Virus record (IMG/VR): IMGVR_UViG_3300041955_000110
Span: 1-46,583 of that record
DNA length: 46,583 bases
Reading direction: 5' to 3' (one strand)
Source of the DNA: a virus
Of this stretch, positions 22,516 through 31,956 are shown in pieces (position 1 is the stretch's first letter; each line of letters opens with the position of its first letter). The notes under the pieces were generated by a model. The model had not been told where the DNA came from and made no database searches. It saw only the letters and a list, made by a program, of their open reading frames with translations. The translations under genes were made by a program, and so were the position numbers.

Positions 22516-23061
22516 TTATTTCCCCGGTGCAAATATAGCAGCTACATTAAGCGCCGCTCCTGCAATTCCACCTATGAGCCCGATAGTTCCAAGCTCTTCT
22601 TCCGTCTTAGCTGCACTGGTTGCTGCTGCAGCCATATTCGTATAAGCGGTCTGCTGTTCCTGGAGCCCGGCGATCTGGTTCTCACCATTCACTTCCGCAA
22701 TGGCTTGGGTCGTGGCCCCTTGAGCAGCGTTCGCTTTGAGGATGTCGAGCGTCGATCCTCCTGTCGTGAAGCCGCCACCCGCGGCACCGGCCTCTGTCTG
22801 TCCTTGAACAATGGCGAGGTTCCGCTCTTCCTGATATTCCTGAACATGCATATTGGTTGTGACTGGATTGATCTGTTCGCCGGCAAGTGTAGCCGCCAGC
22901 GTATAATCCGTGGCTTCTGTCTCCAGCCCCTTAGCCTGCATTCCAGCGCTCAAATAGGAAGAGACACCTGAAAATAAATCAGAGGTCGCCGTACCGGCAT
23001 AGCCGAAACTTTTCGCGTTGAAGTAGCCGGGAGGGGCGGCTGCGCCTGCAAAGTATGACAT
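22516..23061 (-). CDS. Small internal virion protein, gp14-like (181 aa)
   Basis: TGATG overlap with the nozzle gene and a GGAGG site. The start is Gly/Ala-rich, with AT-type helices (LETEATDYTLAATLAGEQI, LQEQQTAYTNMAAAATSAA). It ends with a hydrophobic Gly-zipper-like helix (GLIGGIAGAALNVAAIF) that could insert in a membrane. Size, order and C-terminal hydrophobic helix fit a gp14-type pore-forming core protein. Confidence 0.7.
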   Translation of the reverse strand: MSYFAGAAAPPGYFNAKSFGYAGTATSDLFSGVSSYLSAGMQAKGLETEATDYTLAATLAGEQINPVTTNMHVQEYQEERNLAIVQGQTEAGAAGGGFTTGGSTLDILKANAAQGATTQAIAEVNGENQIAGLQEQQTAYTNMAAAATSAAKTEEELGTIGLIGGIAGAALNVAAIFAPGK

Positions 23062-26000
23062 CAATCACGTCCTCCGTTGATCTCGCCCTCGATGGCGCCG
23101 ATACACGCCGGCCAAGGACGAGAGATTTGCCAACAGATCATTCCATCGTAGCTCCAGCTATCGGCCAAGCTATCCCGGTATCCGACCCCGGTGAAGAGTT
23201 GGTTCGACGCATAGGGTATATTCCCATTCGACTTGAAAGTAAAGGCATGGAGATTGCTGAACGAAGTCCCGAAGGAGATACCCTGAGTATTCACCATATA
23301 AGCGGCAAAGCGCTTCACCGTCCGCCTCTGGCCGAGAGTAGGCCCGATAGGTGATCCAGTCTCTTGGGGCTCAATTGGACGATGCAATTGTCCTTGACTG
23401 GTATAGGTGAAGCCAACGATGATCGGCATCGCCCCACTGTAAGCCGAGACGAAAGCCTCGGTGAATGCCGTATTGGCTTGAGCGCTATTCGGATAGACCG
23501 GCACCGTCACGCTGCCATTCGACACCGGCCAATCTCCACAATCGAGAGTGCCAGCGAAGACTGTCACCGTCTTTCCATTCAGATGCCAGAGGCCGTTGAT
23601 GACCACGGCATTGGCACCTCCAAGAGTATAGCCGAGCGAATAGCTGGAGGGGACAATAGCGTTATCGAGGAACCAAGCTTGGCTGATTGTATCTGCATCC
23701 TCGAACATATCCGTCAAGGTCTCGACGTGATAGTAGGCGCCATCGAACGTCACCATGCTCAGAGCATCGAGAGTTCCCCCTTCACTCGGTCCAGTGCAAA
23801 TGCTGACTACAGAATTCCCGGACCCAAGCGGATGATGATGGGCTCCAATGAATGTGGGACCTTGGCTCGTCATCAAAGTATCCCGCTTATAGGTAGCCCC
23901 GATAAGGGCTCCAGCATTCGTGCGTGCCCAAATAATTGGAGCCAACTCTTGCTGATAGGCGATTTCCGCGATCCCGGAAACCGTGAGGTGATCCCACTTC
24001 TCCGAGAGATGCGGAGCAGTGAATTTTCCCGAGAAGACATCCGGGAAGAATTCCACAAGCGTTCGAGTATGGGTCTGCACGAAAGCAACCGTGTGCTCGC
24101 AACGGGCAGGAAGGATCGGAGCGCAGCGGATTTTAGTGACTCGCTTCTCTGCGATATTGTTTGGTGCAAAGCCTCCTGCAGCCGGCGCATAGACGAGATG
24201 CTCACCAGCTTGGGTGCCGCAGAGGATGCCTTGCTGATCTGGTTCCATCCAGAAGATCGGATTGGCGCCGGGAGTATTGAAGGTCTCTGAAATCGCGTTT
24301 GAGGCGAGCACATTTCCATAAGGGTCAGTCGGGGCCATATTGATTGTGACCCCGGAGCTATTGACTTCAATCCCGTTGGAACAACTCGTATCGAAGTGGT
24401 TGCCCAAGACACCAGCAAGCCAAATACGCCCATCGCTGTAGGTGCCACAGGTCGGATAGCCGGTTTCGCCTGAGAAGAGGCCGAGCCGCCAGGATCGAAT
24501 TTGTTGACTGTAGAGCAAATTCGGTCCCATCAATTCTATCGTCACTCCGTTGCCGGTGACACCGGAACCAGAGGCGAGAACAAGCTCCATCTGGCCAACA
24601 TAGAGATTGACAGTCATTATCTCATTAGCGGGGACGCGCCCTCCTGGACTACCTGTATTTACAATAAGGATCAACCGCACCCAGACATAGCCATAGGCCG
24701 TGGAAGTGTCCCCAGAAACGATAGTGGCTGGTGAGGTTCCCAAGTTATAATAATAAGTAGGCGTGATGCTGCCAGGGCCTAATGAGCCACTCTGAATAAC
24801 TGTTGAACCCAAAACAGTTCCCGCTGTCTCATTAGCTGGAGCAGAATTAGCTCCGTAGAGGACCGCGTAGAGTTCAAAGCTAAAATCGACATAAGCTGAA
24901 TTATGTGCTAGTTGAATAAAGCCTTGGTCAGATGACGGAGTAATGGTGACAGACGAAATCGCGTAATCCGCTGGCGAAGCCCCGGTATAATTCTGCCCAA
25001 CCCATCCAGTGAAATTGGCGCTAGAATTCCAGTTGATCGTAGTCAATGAACCGAGCTTCGCTGCTGAAGATGCCGCGTTCTGATCTGAGTTGCCATTGAA
25101 GGCTGCAGAGAGACCTCCATTGCTGCTCATATTCCCGATCTGGGCGATGCCAGAAGGCGCAGGCGGAACGGTCGTTTGCAGAGAGACAATCTGGCCCCAA
25201 GTCCAAATGAACGGAGCCGCAGAGCCGGTACCAGTCGCACCGGGAGGAATGAGTTGCCAATGAATAATATCGACGCCAGGGATGTTTCCGGTGTTGCTAC
25301 TGACCAGTGAAGTCCAGTAGGTCGTCTGACCAGGGAGATTGTTCGGATTGTAAGAAACTACTGCTCCTGTTGCGTAGGTGCTGCCAGCGGCCCAGAAAGC
25401 GGGCTCCGATTGTAGGCGGATCAAGCGGCCGATGTCTAAGGCCGTAAAGCCTGCCCCATCATTGATTGCTCCAGTTGCGATAGTGACTGCAGCCCAATCA
25501 CTCGGGGAAGACGAAGGAGTATTTCCCAAGTTGTTATTGACTAAACTGACATAGTTAACAGAACTTGCAGTGACGTATTCGTCTTCTTGATACGTCGTAG
25601 TCGAAGCATATTGCTGAAACTGAATAGTAAGTTGGATAGCCCCTGAAGTCGCATTCGGAACCAAATAGGTTCCGGGGGCCGCGGAAGGAACTGCAGTATT
25701 ACCGGGCGGATCGAGATAGGGGCCATCCAAGAACGTGACAGCATTGGAGGAAAACTGATTATATGGCCCGAGTGGATTAGCAACATACAATCCTTGCGGA
25801 GCCACTCCTGCTCCTAATAAAACTGCTGCTTCTTCCGTCTGCACACTTCGGACATTGTTGAACGTAGCCAAGGTGCCGATGATCGGCACCGGCACTTCCT
25901 GGATACGATTGAGTGTTCCTGAAACAAAAGAGCCAAGTGTTGATCCATCAATGGAAGCCCCAGTCAATTCATCTGTAAGGGTGCCATGTGTTCCATCCAC

Positions 26001-26495
26001 ATTTGTCCAGATAAAGGCCCGGTTCTGAAGGAGAGGATTGTTTCCACCGAGGCCGGAAAAGAAAACCGTACATCCAGTCGGCCATTCATGTGGGGGAGGA
26101 GAGCCAGCCGGGGCATCTCCAACAGGCTCATTTGCTAGAGTAACTTCAGCCGGGGTAGCCGTCGAGATCGCGGAGACATTTACACTATCATTCGTAGTGG
26201 CCCAGACAAGACCTTCCCCATTTGAGGCCCAGAACCGCAGATAGCCATTCGTCAATTCCACTGTGTATGGCGTAGCATCTTCAAACTCATAAGTGAAACC
26301 ACGTCCGGGGCCACCACGCCGGGTGAAGCCATCATGCATCGTTCCTTGCCGGCGCATCCAGGCGCCGGGAGTAATCGGATAGCCATTAACGGAAACAGAC
26401 AACGAAGTTTTGTACTTCGGGTCCATGAAGTTCCCGAGCGCGCTAGGGGACCATTCACCTCCACGGAAATCTGATTGGGCAAGATTGAAGCTCAT
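23061..26495 (-). CDS. Tail tubular protein B / tail nozzle (1144 aa)
   Basis: The N-terminus (MSFNLAQSDFRGGEWSPSALGN...YPITPGAWMRRQGT) and the YEFEDATPYTVELTNGYLRFW segment are typical of podovirus nozzle proteins. A central beta-rich insert (residues about 190-690, Ser/Thr/Gly-rich) enlarges it beyond T7 gp12. The C-terminal part has the usual GGTLDALSMVTFDGAYYHVETL region. It forms the tip of the short tail. ATGA overlap with the adaptor gene upstream. Confidence 0.88.
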   Translation of the reverse strand: MSFNLAQSDFRGGEWSPSALGNFMDPKYKTSLSVSVNGYPITPGAWMRRQGTMHDGFTRRGGPGRGFTYEFEDATPYTVELTNGYLRFWASNGEGLVWATTNDSVNVSAISTATPAEVTLANEPVGDAPAGSPPPHEWPTGCTVFFSGLGGNNPLLQNRAFIWTNVDGTHGTLTDELTGASIDGSTLGSFVSGTLNRIQEVPVPIIGTLATFNNVRSVQTEEAAVLLGAGVAPQGLYVANPLGPYNQFSSNAVTFLDGPYLDPPGNTAVPSAAPGTYLVPNATSGAIQLTIQFQQYASTTTYQEDEYVTASSVNYVSLVNNNLGNTPSSSPSDWAAVTIATGAINDGAGFTALDIGRLIRLQSEPAFWAAGSTYATGAVVSYNPNNLPGQTTYWTSLVSSNTGNIPGVDIIHWQLIPPGATGTGSAAPFIWTWGQIVSLQTTVPPAPSGIAQIGNMSSNGGLSAAFNGNSDQNAASSAAKLGSLTTINWNSSANFTGWVGQNYTGASPADYAISSVTITPSSDQGFIQLAHNSAYVDFSFELYAVLYGANSAPANETAGTVLGSTVIQSGSLGPGSITPTYYYNLGTSPATIVSGDTSTAYGYVWVRLILIVNTGSPGGRVPANEIMTVNLYVGQMELVLASGSGVTGNGVTIELMGPNLLYSQQIRSWRLGLFSGETGYPTCGTYSDGRIWLAGVLGNHFDTSCSNGIEVNSSGVTINMAPTDPYGNVLASNAISETFNTPGANPIFWMEPDQQGILCGTQAGEHLVYAPAAGGFAPNNIAEKRVTKIRCAPILPARCEHTVAFVQTHTRTLVEFFPDVFSGKFTAPHLSEKWDHLTVSGIAEIAYQQELAPIIWARTNAGALIGATYKRDTLMTSQGPTFIGAHHHPLGSGNSVVSICTGPSEGGTLDALSMVTFDGAYYHVETLTDMFEDADTISQAWFLDNAIVPSSYSLGYTLGGANAVVINGLWHLNGKTVTVFAGTLDCGDWPVSNGSVTVPVYPNSAQANTAFTEAFVSAYSGAMPIIVGFTYTSQGQLHRPIEPQETGSPIGPTLGQRRTVKRFAAYMVNTQGISFGTSFSNLHAFTFKSNGNIPYASNQLFTGVGYRDSLADSWSYDGMICWQISRPWPACIGAIEGEINGGRD

Positions 26496-27835
26496 AGGCG
26501 CGTCGATATGTAATCGTCAACTGGAGGCTCTTCTGCGCTCAATTCAATTGAGTTGACCCGGCGCGCATCAGCCATTGCCATGCTGTAGTTCTGCATTGCA
26601 AGTTTTTGCTTGTCTGTGCTTCCAGTGATCTTCTCGCACGTCTCATAAGCCAGCCGCGAAGCCAAGCCCTCACAGAAGAGATCATCCATATCACGGACCT
26701 TGATGATGTCACCAGCGAAGCGGAGCCCAATGGGACCAGGGTTCATAGTCGTCAGGAATTGCCCCTCGATCATCCAGTCATCTTCCATGTAGCCAGTTGG
26801 TGCCCCGAGGATCGAAACCTGTCCTCGTTTCGGGTCGGGATTGACACGGCGCAAGAAATTCGCCGGCAACCGATAGACGTAGCGGCCATAGACTTGGCCG
26901 CCTGTCGTCGGCCCTTGCCCGAGCGCATAAGGGATCACAGGCAGCTTCATGGTGCAGCCAATGATAGGAGCCCACTGAATATCCGATGGCCAGAGATTAG
27001 GCGAAGCCGTCCAGGCCCCAAGCGCGCCAGTATTCGTCCAGTAAGTTGGATTAAGCCCATTGGCTGGATTGAACCCGATGTTGCTGGAAGCAGAAGTCGC
27101 TTCATAAACGAAACCATCCGTAGCCATCACAGTGTTGGTAGAACTATAAGTGGTTGTAATGTCCCAAGGCTCCGGCGCCTGTGTCGGGGTATTGTTGAGG
27201 TTCAGCGGCAATAGGCTTTGCCAATAGCTCCCGCTGTAGGAAACAATCTGACCATCATAGAAGGTTGTGGTCGCATTCCACGCTGTTGCCGTCTGCGGCG
27301 TATCTGAATTGTTGTTCGTCAATGACATATAAATTTGATACATCGGCGGCGCTGAAGCGCTACCACCCGGTGCCTGCACATAGACAAGTTCACCCGCATA
27401 GTAGCTTATAGTCGAAGTGAAAGGCTCAACAGTCAAGGGGCCATAGTAGGCTTCCCAGAGTTCATTGTTACCCCCAGGGATGTTGTTGAGGTTCTCATCC
27501 GCGGTCGAGACCCAATAGATGCTGTTGAGGTCCTGGACGATGGCACCCGGCGTATATGTCTCAGTCGTGCTCCATTGCGGGGGCTGCAAGATCATGACCG
27601 GGTTCTGAGCCGGCGTAGTAGCCGACGCTGGTTGATAGGCCAGGATGGGGCGCAGGATGCAATTGCGGATCGAGAAGCGCCAAGTGTTGCGCCGAAGTTC
27701 AGGCCGGCGCAGCTTGTCATAGGCGAATGTCAACTCGACTTGGCGCGTGCTATCCTCAGTCGGGCTACTGATCTGTTCGCCCCCGAGGATTTGCACTGCG
27801 CGATTGGCGATGTCCAGGCTGTCGATGAAAGGCAT
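26492..27835 (-). CDS. Tail tubular protein A / head-tail adaptor (447 aa)
   Basis: The start MPFIDSLDIANRAVQILGGEQISSPTEDSTRQVELTFAYDKLRRPELR is the recognisable adaptor of the T7 gp11 family. The C-terminal helices (LFCEGLASRLAYETCEKITGS) complete it. Between them sits an insert (residues about 70-290) of repeated W-x-y-TT-Y carbohydrate-module-like segments (STISYYAGELVYV, ATTFYDGQIVSYSGSYWQSL). Such segments are often host-surface related. It precedes the nozzle gene as expected. Confidence 0.88.
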   Translation of the reverse strand: MPFIDSLDIANRAVQILGGEQISSPTEDSTRQVELTFAYDKLRRPELRRNTWRFSIRNCILRPILAYQPASATTPAQNPVMILQPPQWSTTETYTPGAIVQDLNSIYWVSTADENLNNIPGGNNELWEAYYGPLTVEPFTSTISYYAGELVYVQAPGGSASAPPMYQIYMSLTNNNSDTPQTATAWNATTTFYDGQIVSYSGSYWQSLLPLNLNNTPTQAPEPWDITTTYSSTNTVMATDGFVYEATSASSNIGFNPANGLNPTYWTNTGALGAWTASPNLWPSDIQWAPIIGCTMKLPVIPYALGQGPTTGGQVYGRYVYRLPANFLRRVNPDPKRGQVSILGAPTGYMEDDWMIEGQFLTTMNPGPIGLRFAGDIIKVRDMDDLFCEGLASRLAYETCEKITGSTDKQKLAMQNYSMAMADARRVNSIELSAEEPPVDDYISTRL

Positions 27836-27836
27836 A

Positions 27837-28175
27837 TCACTGATCCAAGACTGGAGGAAGCTGTCGAACTTTGCCTAGTTTTCCCATCAAATTACGGATG
27901 AATGGGATCGGAGGGGAAAAGTAATCCTGCAACATCTCTACTCCCACCAAGGTATAGGAAGCTACTCCCAAAGTCAAGGCAGTCCCGGCTTTAAGAAGTT
28001 TCCCGGTGATGCCATAAGACGCAAGAGCCGCACTCAATTTAAGAACCGCTTTTACAATAGTTGTTGAACCAGTAGCAGCGTAAGACCCCACCGCAGCGAC
28101 TAAGATCGCAATGATATTCGTGGCGGGGGCACCGCCGAGAGGAAGTCTTCCCTGTGCATCAAATCCGAGCATCAT
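27837..28175 (-). CDS. Small virion-associated repeat protein with SYxxTG motifs (112 aa)
   Basis: ATGA overlap with the tailspike gene. It carries GSYAATGS, ASYGITGK and ASYTLVGV at 20- to 25-residue spacing between hydrophobic stretches. It ends with EMLQDYF..PFIRNL, closely like the end of the protein at 29819. It is one of a family of paralogues in this operon. Role unknown, probably virion surface or fibre-associated. Confidence 0.65.
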   Translation of the reverse strand: MMLGFDAQGRLPLGGAPATNIIAILVAAVGSYAATGSTTIVKAVLKLSAALASYGITGKLLKAGTALTLGVASYTLVGVEMLQDYFSPPIPFIRNLMGKLGKVRQLPPVLDQ

Positions 28176-29572
28176 GTCACCGCATTGCTGGAGCCATCAT
28201 CTTTAACATTTGTGCCATTAGAAGCATAGACGTTAGCCCCCTTGATGTTCGATGTGCCGCTCTCTAACCAGACCCCATAAACCGTGAAACCCGCGATTAT
28301 GTTGGAAGCAATAACTCCCCCAACTGAACCCCCAGAGGTACAGATGATCCCATAGGTATCTGTTAAGGTATCGGGGGAAGCCCCGATGTTGTTCCCTATA
28401 ATGGCGAATAGCCCCGCATCGGCAAGAGCTATGCATTGCCCGTTGTTTGTGTTGGTAGCTAGAGCATTGTTTGCGATAAGTGTGTTCACCACATTAGCCT
28501 GACCGTAAATGCAGCAGACTACACAATTAAATTGTGAAGTAGAAACTGCGAGTTGATCAAGCCCTGTAGAAGAAGCAGATGTCGTAGTTACCCCATAGTT
28601 GCAAGCTGTAAAATTACACCCGGCAGAAATCGCCACCCCCTGAGTATAGCCGCCCATATAATATCCAATGTTCAAATTTTGGAATGTACAAGACTTGATA
28701 TTGAATTGCACTGGAACGTTAGCAGAGGTTCCACTCGTAGAAATTCCTGTGCCCGCAATTGAACTTGAACCATAAATAGAAACATCATCAAAAGTAAAAT
28801 TAGAGACGCTAATACAATTGATAGCGTTCGCCCAATAATCAGTTACTCCGTACCCATCTGCCCCTCTAAAACAAACATGCGAAAAATCTGAGGCCGCTGC
28901 AAGAGAAGAATTACCATACGCGCTTCCACCCCAATCGATATGAACTCCATCAGCAGAATTTGTTCCTCCAGTAAGATAAGACATATCTCGAACATGAACA
29001 GAATTTGTAAAGTCCGCAAAAGAGACGGTCACGCCTTTACCCGAGGCAAAACTTAATTGAGTTGTATCTTTGCCTGCGCCGAATAAAGATAATGATTGTC
29101 CTGTTGAAAGAGAAACTGAAAGGTTACTGCCAAAATAAAAAACTCCGGGGCCAAAGCGAACCCCAATTTGATTGGCATGAACCGCAGCAGCTATAGCCTT
29201 GGTAAACGCGGTCGTGTTATCTGTCGAGCCATCCCCTATGCCGCCAAAGGCTTCGATGCTAGGAAGGCCCGCAAAATCATTTGCCAGGGCGCAGATGATG
29301 ACTTGGGCAGTCCCCGAGAGATTGATCGCAGCATTGCTGTTGTTCGAGACGATTGGACCGCGTGTAAGCGTAGTGCCCGAAGTCGTATAGGTTCCAAGCC
29401 CGACTTCACAATTTGCTCCATCGAGGATGCCGTAGGAGACTAGGGCGCCATTTGGCACTCCAGCAGCCGCGAAGGACAAGTAGCCGCTCACCGCCGACCC
29501 GAGGGTAATCGTGCCAGTTCCGGTAGTGGCGGTTGTCATCCGCGCAAGATCATAAAGCGAAGCCATCGTCAT
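28172..29572 (-). CDS. Tailspike: fibre N-domain plus pectate-lyase-like beta-helix (466 aa)
   Basis: Residues 1-100 (SLYDLARMTTATTGTGTITLGSAV) match the N-terminus of the fibre at 30601 and likely attach it to the virion. EAFGGIGDGSTDNTTAF (about 107-123) is the standard start of a phage tailspike beta-helix (Pectate_lyase_3 type). The remainder is a Gly/Asn/Ser-rich solenoid. Such spikes bind and often cleave surface polysaccharide. The middle of the gene is AT-rich (19 G/C in 28741-28800), unlike its neighbours, as expected for an exchanged host-range module. Confidence 0.85.
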   Translation of the reverse strand: MTMASLYDLARMTTATTGTGTITLGSAVSGYLSFAAAGVPNGALVSYGILDGANCEVGLGTYTTSGTTLTRGPIVSNNSNAAINLSGTAQVIICALANDFAGLPSIEAFGGIGDGSTDNTTAFTKAIAAAVHANQIGVRFGPGVFYFGSNLSVSLSTGQSLSLFGAGKDTTQLSFASGKGVTVSFADFTNSVHVRDMSYLTGGTNSADGVHIDWGGSAYGNSSLAAASDFSHVCFRGADGYGVTDYWANAINCISVSNFTFDDVSIYGSSSIAGTGISTSGTSANVPVQFNIKSCTFQNLNIGYYMGGYTQGVAISAGCNFTACNYGVTTTSASSTGLDQLAVSTSQFNCVVCCIYGQANVVNTLIANNALATNTNNGQCIALADAGLFAIIGNNIGASPDTLTDTYGIICTSGGSVGGVIASNIIAGFTVYGVWLESGTSNIKGANVYASNGTNVKDDGSSNAVT

Positions 29573-29811
29573 TCATCCAAATGCGTTAAACCTGGGCCAG
29601 ATTGACGAACTTGTCCAAGTACCGGACCAGTCTGCCGGATACGATCTAAGGTCGGAGCCAGATTGCGGACAAATTGCTGCCCGGCTTTGAGGAAGAAAGA
29701 GAGAACTGCTCCAGCCCCGCTTGCTGCATAAGAGCCTGCTGTTGCCCTAATTTGGAACAGGCTTGTCTGTTCCTCTCCGAGCGCGAATTGACCGAGGGCG
29801 CCTGACCACAT
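29569..29811 (-). CDS. Small virion-associated paralogue (80 aa)
   Basis: ATG at 29811 with GAGGCGGTG upstream. It begins MWSGALGQFALGEE, nearly the same 14 residues as the next upstream gene. One GSYAASG motif follows, then a C-terminal tail with IRQTGPVLGQVRQSGPGL. It appears to be a shortened duplicate of the longer neighbour. Confidence 0.65.
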   Translation of the reverse strand: MWSGALGQFALGEEQTSLFQIRATAGSYAASGAGAVLSFFLKAGQQFVRNLAPTLDRIRQTGPVLGQVRQSGPGLTHLDE

Positions 29812-29818
29812 CACCGCC

Positions 29819-30433
29819 TCACTTATACAGTAGTGGAGCAATTTTGCGGATCAGTTGAGGAGCACGAGCAAAGTAATCCTGCACCATCTCGATGCCCGTA
29901 GTGGCATAGGAGCCTGCCGCGATAATCAAGTTGAATGCCCCTGTCAAAACTACAGCAGCGCCAGTCAATGCATATGCCCCGGCGCCGATGACTAATTGAA
30001 TAGCAATTTTAAGACTTGCTGCTACTCCAGTCAGTGCATAAGAGCCCGCTGCAAGCGTGATGAGCCCCGCGATTACGAAAGTGACTAATATCCCTGTGAT
30101 GGCATAAGAGCCCGCAGCCACAATCACAGTGATAAGTGCATCAATCAAATCCCCAGTAAGGGCATAAGAGCCCGCAGCCAAGCCAAGGAGGATCACGAGG
30201 ACTAATGAGACAGAGATACCAGTCAAAGCATAAGACCCGGCCGAAGCCAACAGGGTTATCAACCCATCGATGAGTTTTCCGGTAAAGGCATAGGTGCCCG
30301 TGGATGAGAGAAAAGTGAAAGTCGGAGTGATTGCATCTCCAGTCGAACTATAAGACCCCGTTGTTCCTGTAATAGAAAATGAGGGCACAAACTCTTGCCC
30401 AAGGGCGAATTGTCCTAATGCTCCTGACCACAT
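29819..30433 (-). CDS. Virion-associated protein with eight GSYALTG repeats (204 aa)
   Basis: It starts MWSGALGQFALGQE. Eight copies of (A)GSYA(L/I/T)TG-like motifs follow about every 22 residues, separated by short hydrophobic strands (DLIDALITVIVA). The end, GIEMVQDYF..APQLIRKIAPLL, matches the protein at 27837. The regular period suggests a stacked beta or solenoid fold. It lies between fibre genes, so it may be a fibre adaptor or decoration. No known function recognised. Confidence 0.7.
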   Translation of the reverse strand: MWSGALGQFALGQEFVPSFSITGTTGSYSSTGDAITPTFTFLSSTGTYAFTGKLIDGLITLLASAGSYALTGISVSLVLVILLGLAAGSYALTGDLIDALITVIVAAGSYAITGILVTFVIAGLITLAAGSYALTGVAASLKIAIQLVIGAGAYALTGAAVVLTGAFNLIIAAGSYATTGIEMVQDYFARAPQLIRKIAPLLYK

Positions 30434-30435
30434 GA

Positions 30436-30588
30436 TTATTCCTTTAGAGCTTCTTCTTGCTTATTCTGAGCCTGGACTTGTTGATTGAGATTATTAAGAA
30501 GCACAACTACTTCCTTAAAAGGCCGTTCGATCAACACTTGGTTGACATAGCCAATTTCTTCGATAGTCAATTCGATCTTGTATTTCAT
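30436..30588 (-). CDS. Small helical protein (50 aa)
   Basis: Very strong ribosome site (GGAGGAG) before the ATG at 30588. It begins MKYKIELTIEEIGYVNQVLIERPF, then a Gln/Asn-rich helix ending KQEEALKE. Its stop is two bases before the next gene. Small proteins of this shape are common among phage tail genes; function unknown. Confidence 0.7.
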   Translation of the reverse strand: MKYKIELTIEEIGYVNQVLIERPFKEVVVLLNNLNQQVQAQNKQEEALKE

Positions 30589-30600
30589 TTGCTCCTCCAT

Positions 30601-31503
30601 TTACCAAGCAGGAATATATCTCGTAATTCCATTATCATTAAACGGTATCCATTTGGTTGGATTACCGGCTGCGGGAGCGTTTAATAAAGTCCCGGCAGAG
30701 GAACCCGCGCCAGAAGTAACAGCAGATGAAGTGGTTAGAAGAGGCGATGTTCCTCCGGGCACAGTAACAGCGCCATAGAACGTCGCGTTGCCGTTACCCA
30801 ATATTTGGAGCAGCCCGTTGTTTCCGGTGTTGTGCGAGGCGGAGAAGGCCACGGAGCCGGAGGCGACGTTAGCACTTGCTCGAATATAAATCCCTCCACT
30901 CGGCTGGATGCCGTAGCTGACGTAGCTACCGGCGTTGTTGTAGATGTTGGCGATGCCATAATTGTCGCTGTGTGTCGCTATCAAGTTTGCTGCAAGTTCC
31001 GACGAAGTGGCCCCGGTGATGGAGGTTACTCCACTAACTGTCAACCCGGTCAACGTCCCCACGCTGGTCAGCGACGACGCCGTGACGCCAGAGGCGAGCG
31101 TGGTGCCAGTCAATGCGCTTGCTGGAAGCGTACAATTTGTCAGCGTACCAGATAACGGAGTGCCAAGCGCGCCCCCTTGGATAACGAGAGAAGAAGCAAG
31201 GGCTGTGAAACAAACCCGTGCCGATCCAGATAGACTTATTGCGCTATTAGAGTTGGTAGAGATAATCGGGGTCCTAGAAAGCGTCGTTCCAGAAGCGGTG
31301 TACGTTCCAGCGCCAGTTTCCGAGTTCCCGCCTGCAACGTCTATGATTGAATACCAGACAGCCGTTGTGCCGGAATTGAATGGCGACCCATAAGAGGCCG
31401 GCGTCATAAACGGAGCAACCGCCGACCCGACAGTGAGGGTGCCGGTGCCGGTAGTTGCAGTCGTAAAATGGATCAGATCATAGAGAGCAGTGGGGCTGGT
31501 CAT
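30601..31503 (-). CDS. Tail fibre protein (300 aa)
   Basis: The N-terminal 100 residues (ALYDLIHFTTATTGTGTLTVGSAV) are shared with the tailspike at 28172. The middle contains GTPLSGTLTNCTLPASAL, a common phage fibre repeat, and Ser/Thr/Gly-rich strands. It ends NPTKWIPFNDNGITRYIPAW. It is probably a receptor-binding or structural fibre attached by the shared N-domain. Confidence 0.82.
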   Translation of the reverse strand: MTSPTALYDLIHFTTATTGTGTLTVGSAVAPFMTPASYGSPFNSGTTAVWYSIIDVAGGNSETGAGTYTASGTTLSRTPIISTNSNSAISLSGSARVCFTALASSLVIQGGALGTPLSGTLTNCTLPASALTGTTLASGVTASSLTSVGTLTGLTVSGVTSITGATSSELAANLIATHSDNYGIANIYNNAGSYVSYGIQPSGGIYIRASANVASGSVAFSASHNTGNNGLLQILGNGNATFYGAVTVPGGTSPLLTTSSAVTSGAGSSAGTLLNAPAAGNPTKWIPFNDNGITRYIPAW

Positions 31504-31510
31504 CTCAGCC

Positions 31511-31945
31511 TCATGTCATCGTAAAGACGGTCCCCGTAGTGGCGCCACCGTTGAATTGCACAGTGAATGTGCTGCCATTGGAGAGAGTGAGCGCGGAACC
31601 ATAATTCCACCACGCGATCATGTTGTTCGTGGAAGGAGTGCTGTCGTACAGGAAGACATACTGGAAGGGGCCAATGCCAGCGCTCGTAGCTGTCCAGGTG
31701 ACGTTCGTGAGCACGAAAGTATCGGTGCCGCTCGTCTGCCCATTCGAGGAGACAGTAGCCGTTGCGCCGCCCTGCGTGTAGCCACCCGCAGTCGAAAGTT
31801 CCGTGAGGTTCACAGCCGAATACGTCACAATCGTCGCAGTCGGCAACGTATTGGTCAAGCCGACCTTGAAGGTATCGTTCGTGCAATCGATCCCTTTGTT
31901 CGTGACCGCTTGGACGAAGATGTTGAACTTGTTGTAAGACGCCAT
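31511..31945 (-). CDS. Conserved phage virion protein, beta-rich (144 aa)
   Basis: AAAGGAG upstream. The layout, SYNKFNIFVQAVTNKGID, then FKVGLTNTLPTAT, then GYTQGGATATV, then GPFQYVFLYDSTPSTNNMIAWWNYGS, is a familiar family found among phage head and tail genes. Its structural role is not known in detail. Confidence 0.75.
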   Translation of the reverse strand: MASYNKFNIFVQAVTNKGIDCTNDTFKVGLTNTLPTATIVTYSAVNLTELSTAGGYTQGGATATVSSNGQTSGTDTFVLTNVTWTATSAGIGPFQYVFLYDSTPSTNNMIAWWNYGSALTLSNGSTFTVQFNGGATTGTVFTMT

Positions 31946-31956
31946 CGGTCACTCCT

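Noticed and set aside
23364-24290. 308-codon plus-strand ORF
   Set aside because: Antisense to the nozzle gene; no recognisable domain.
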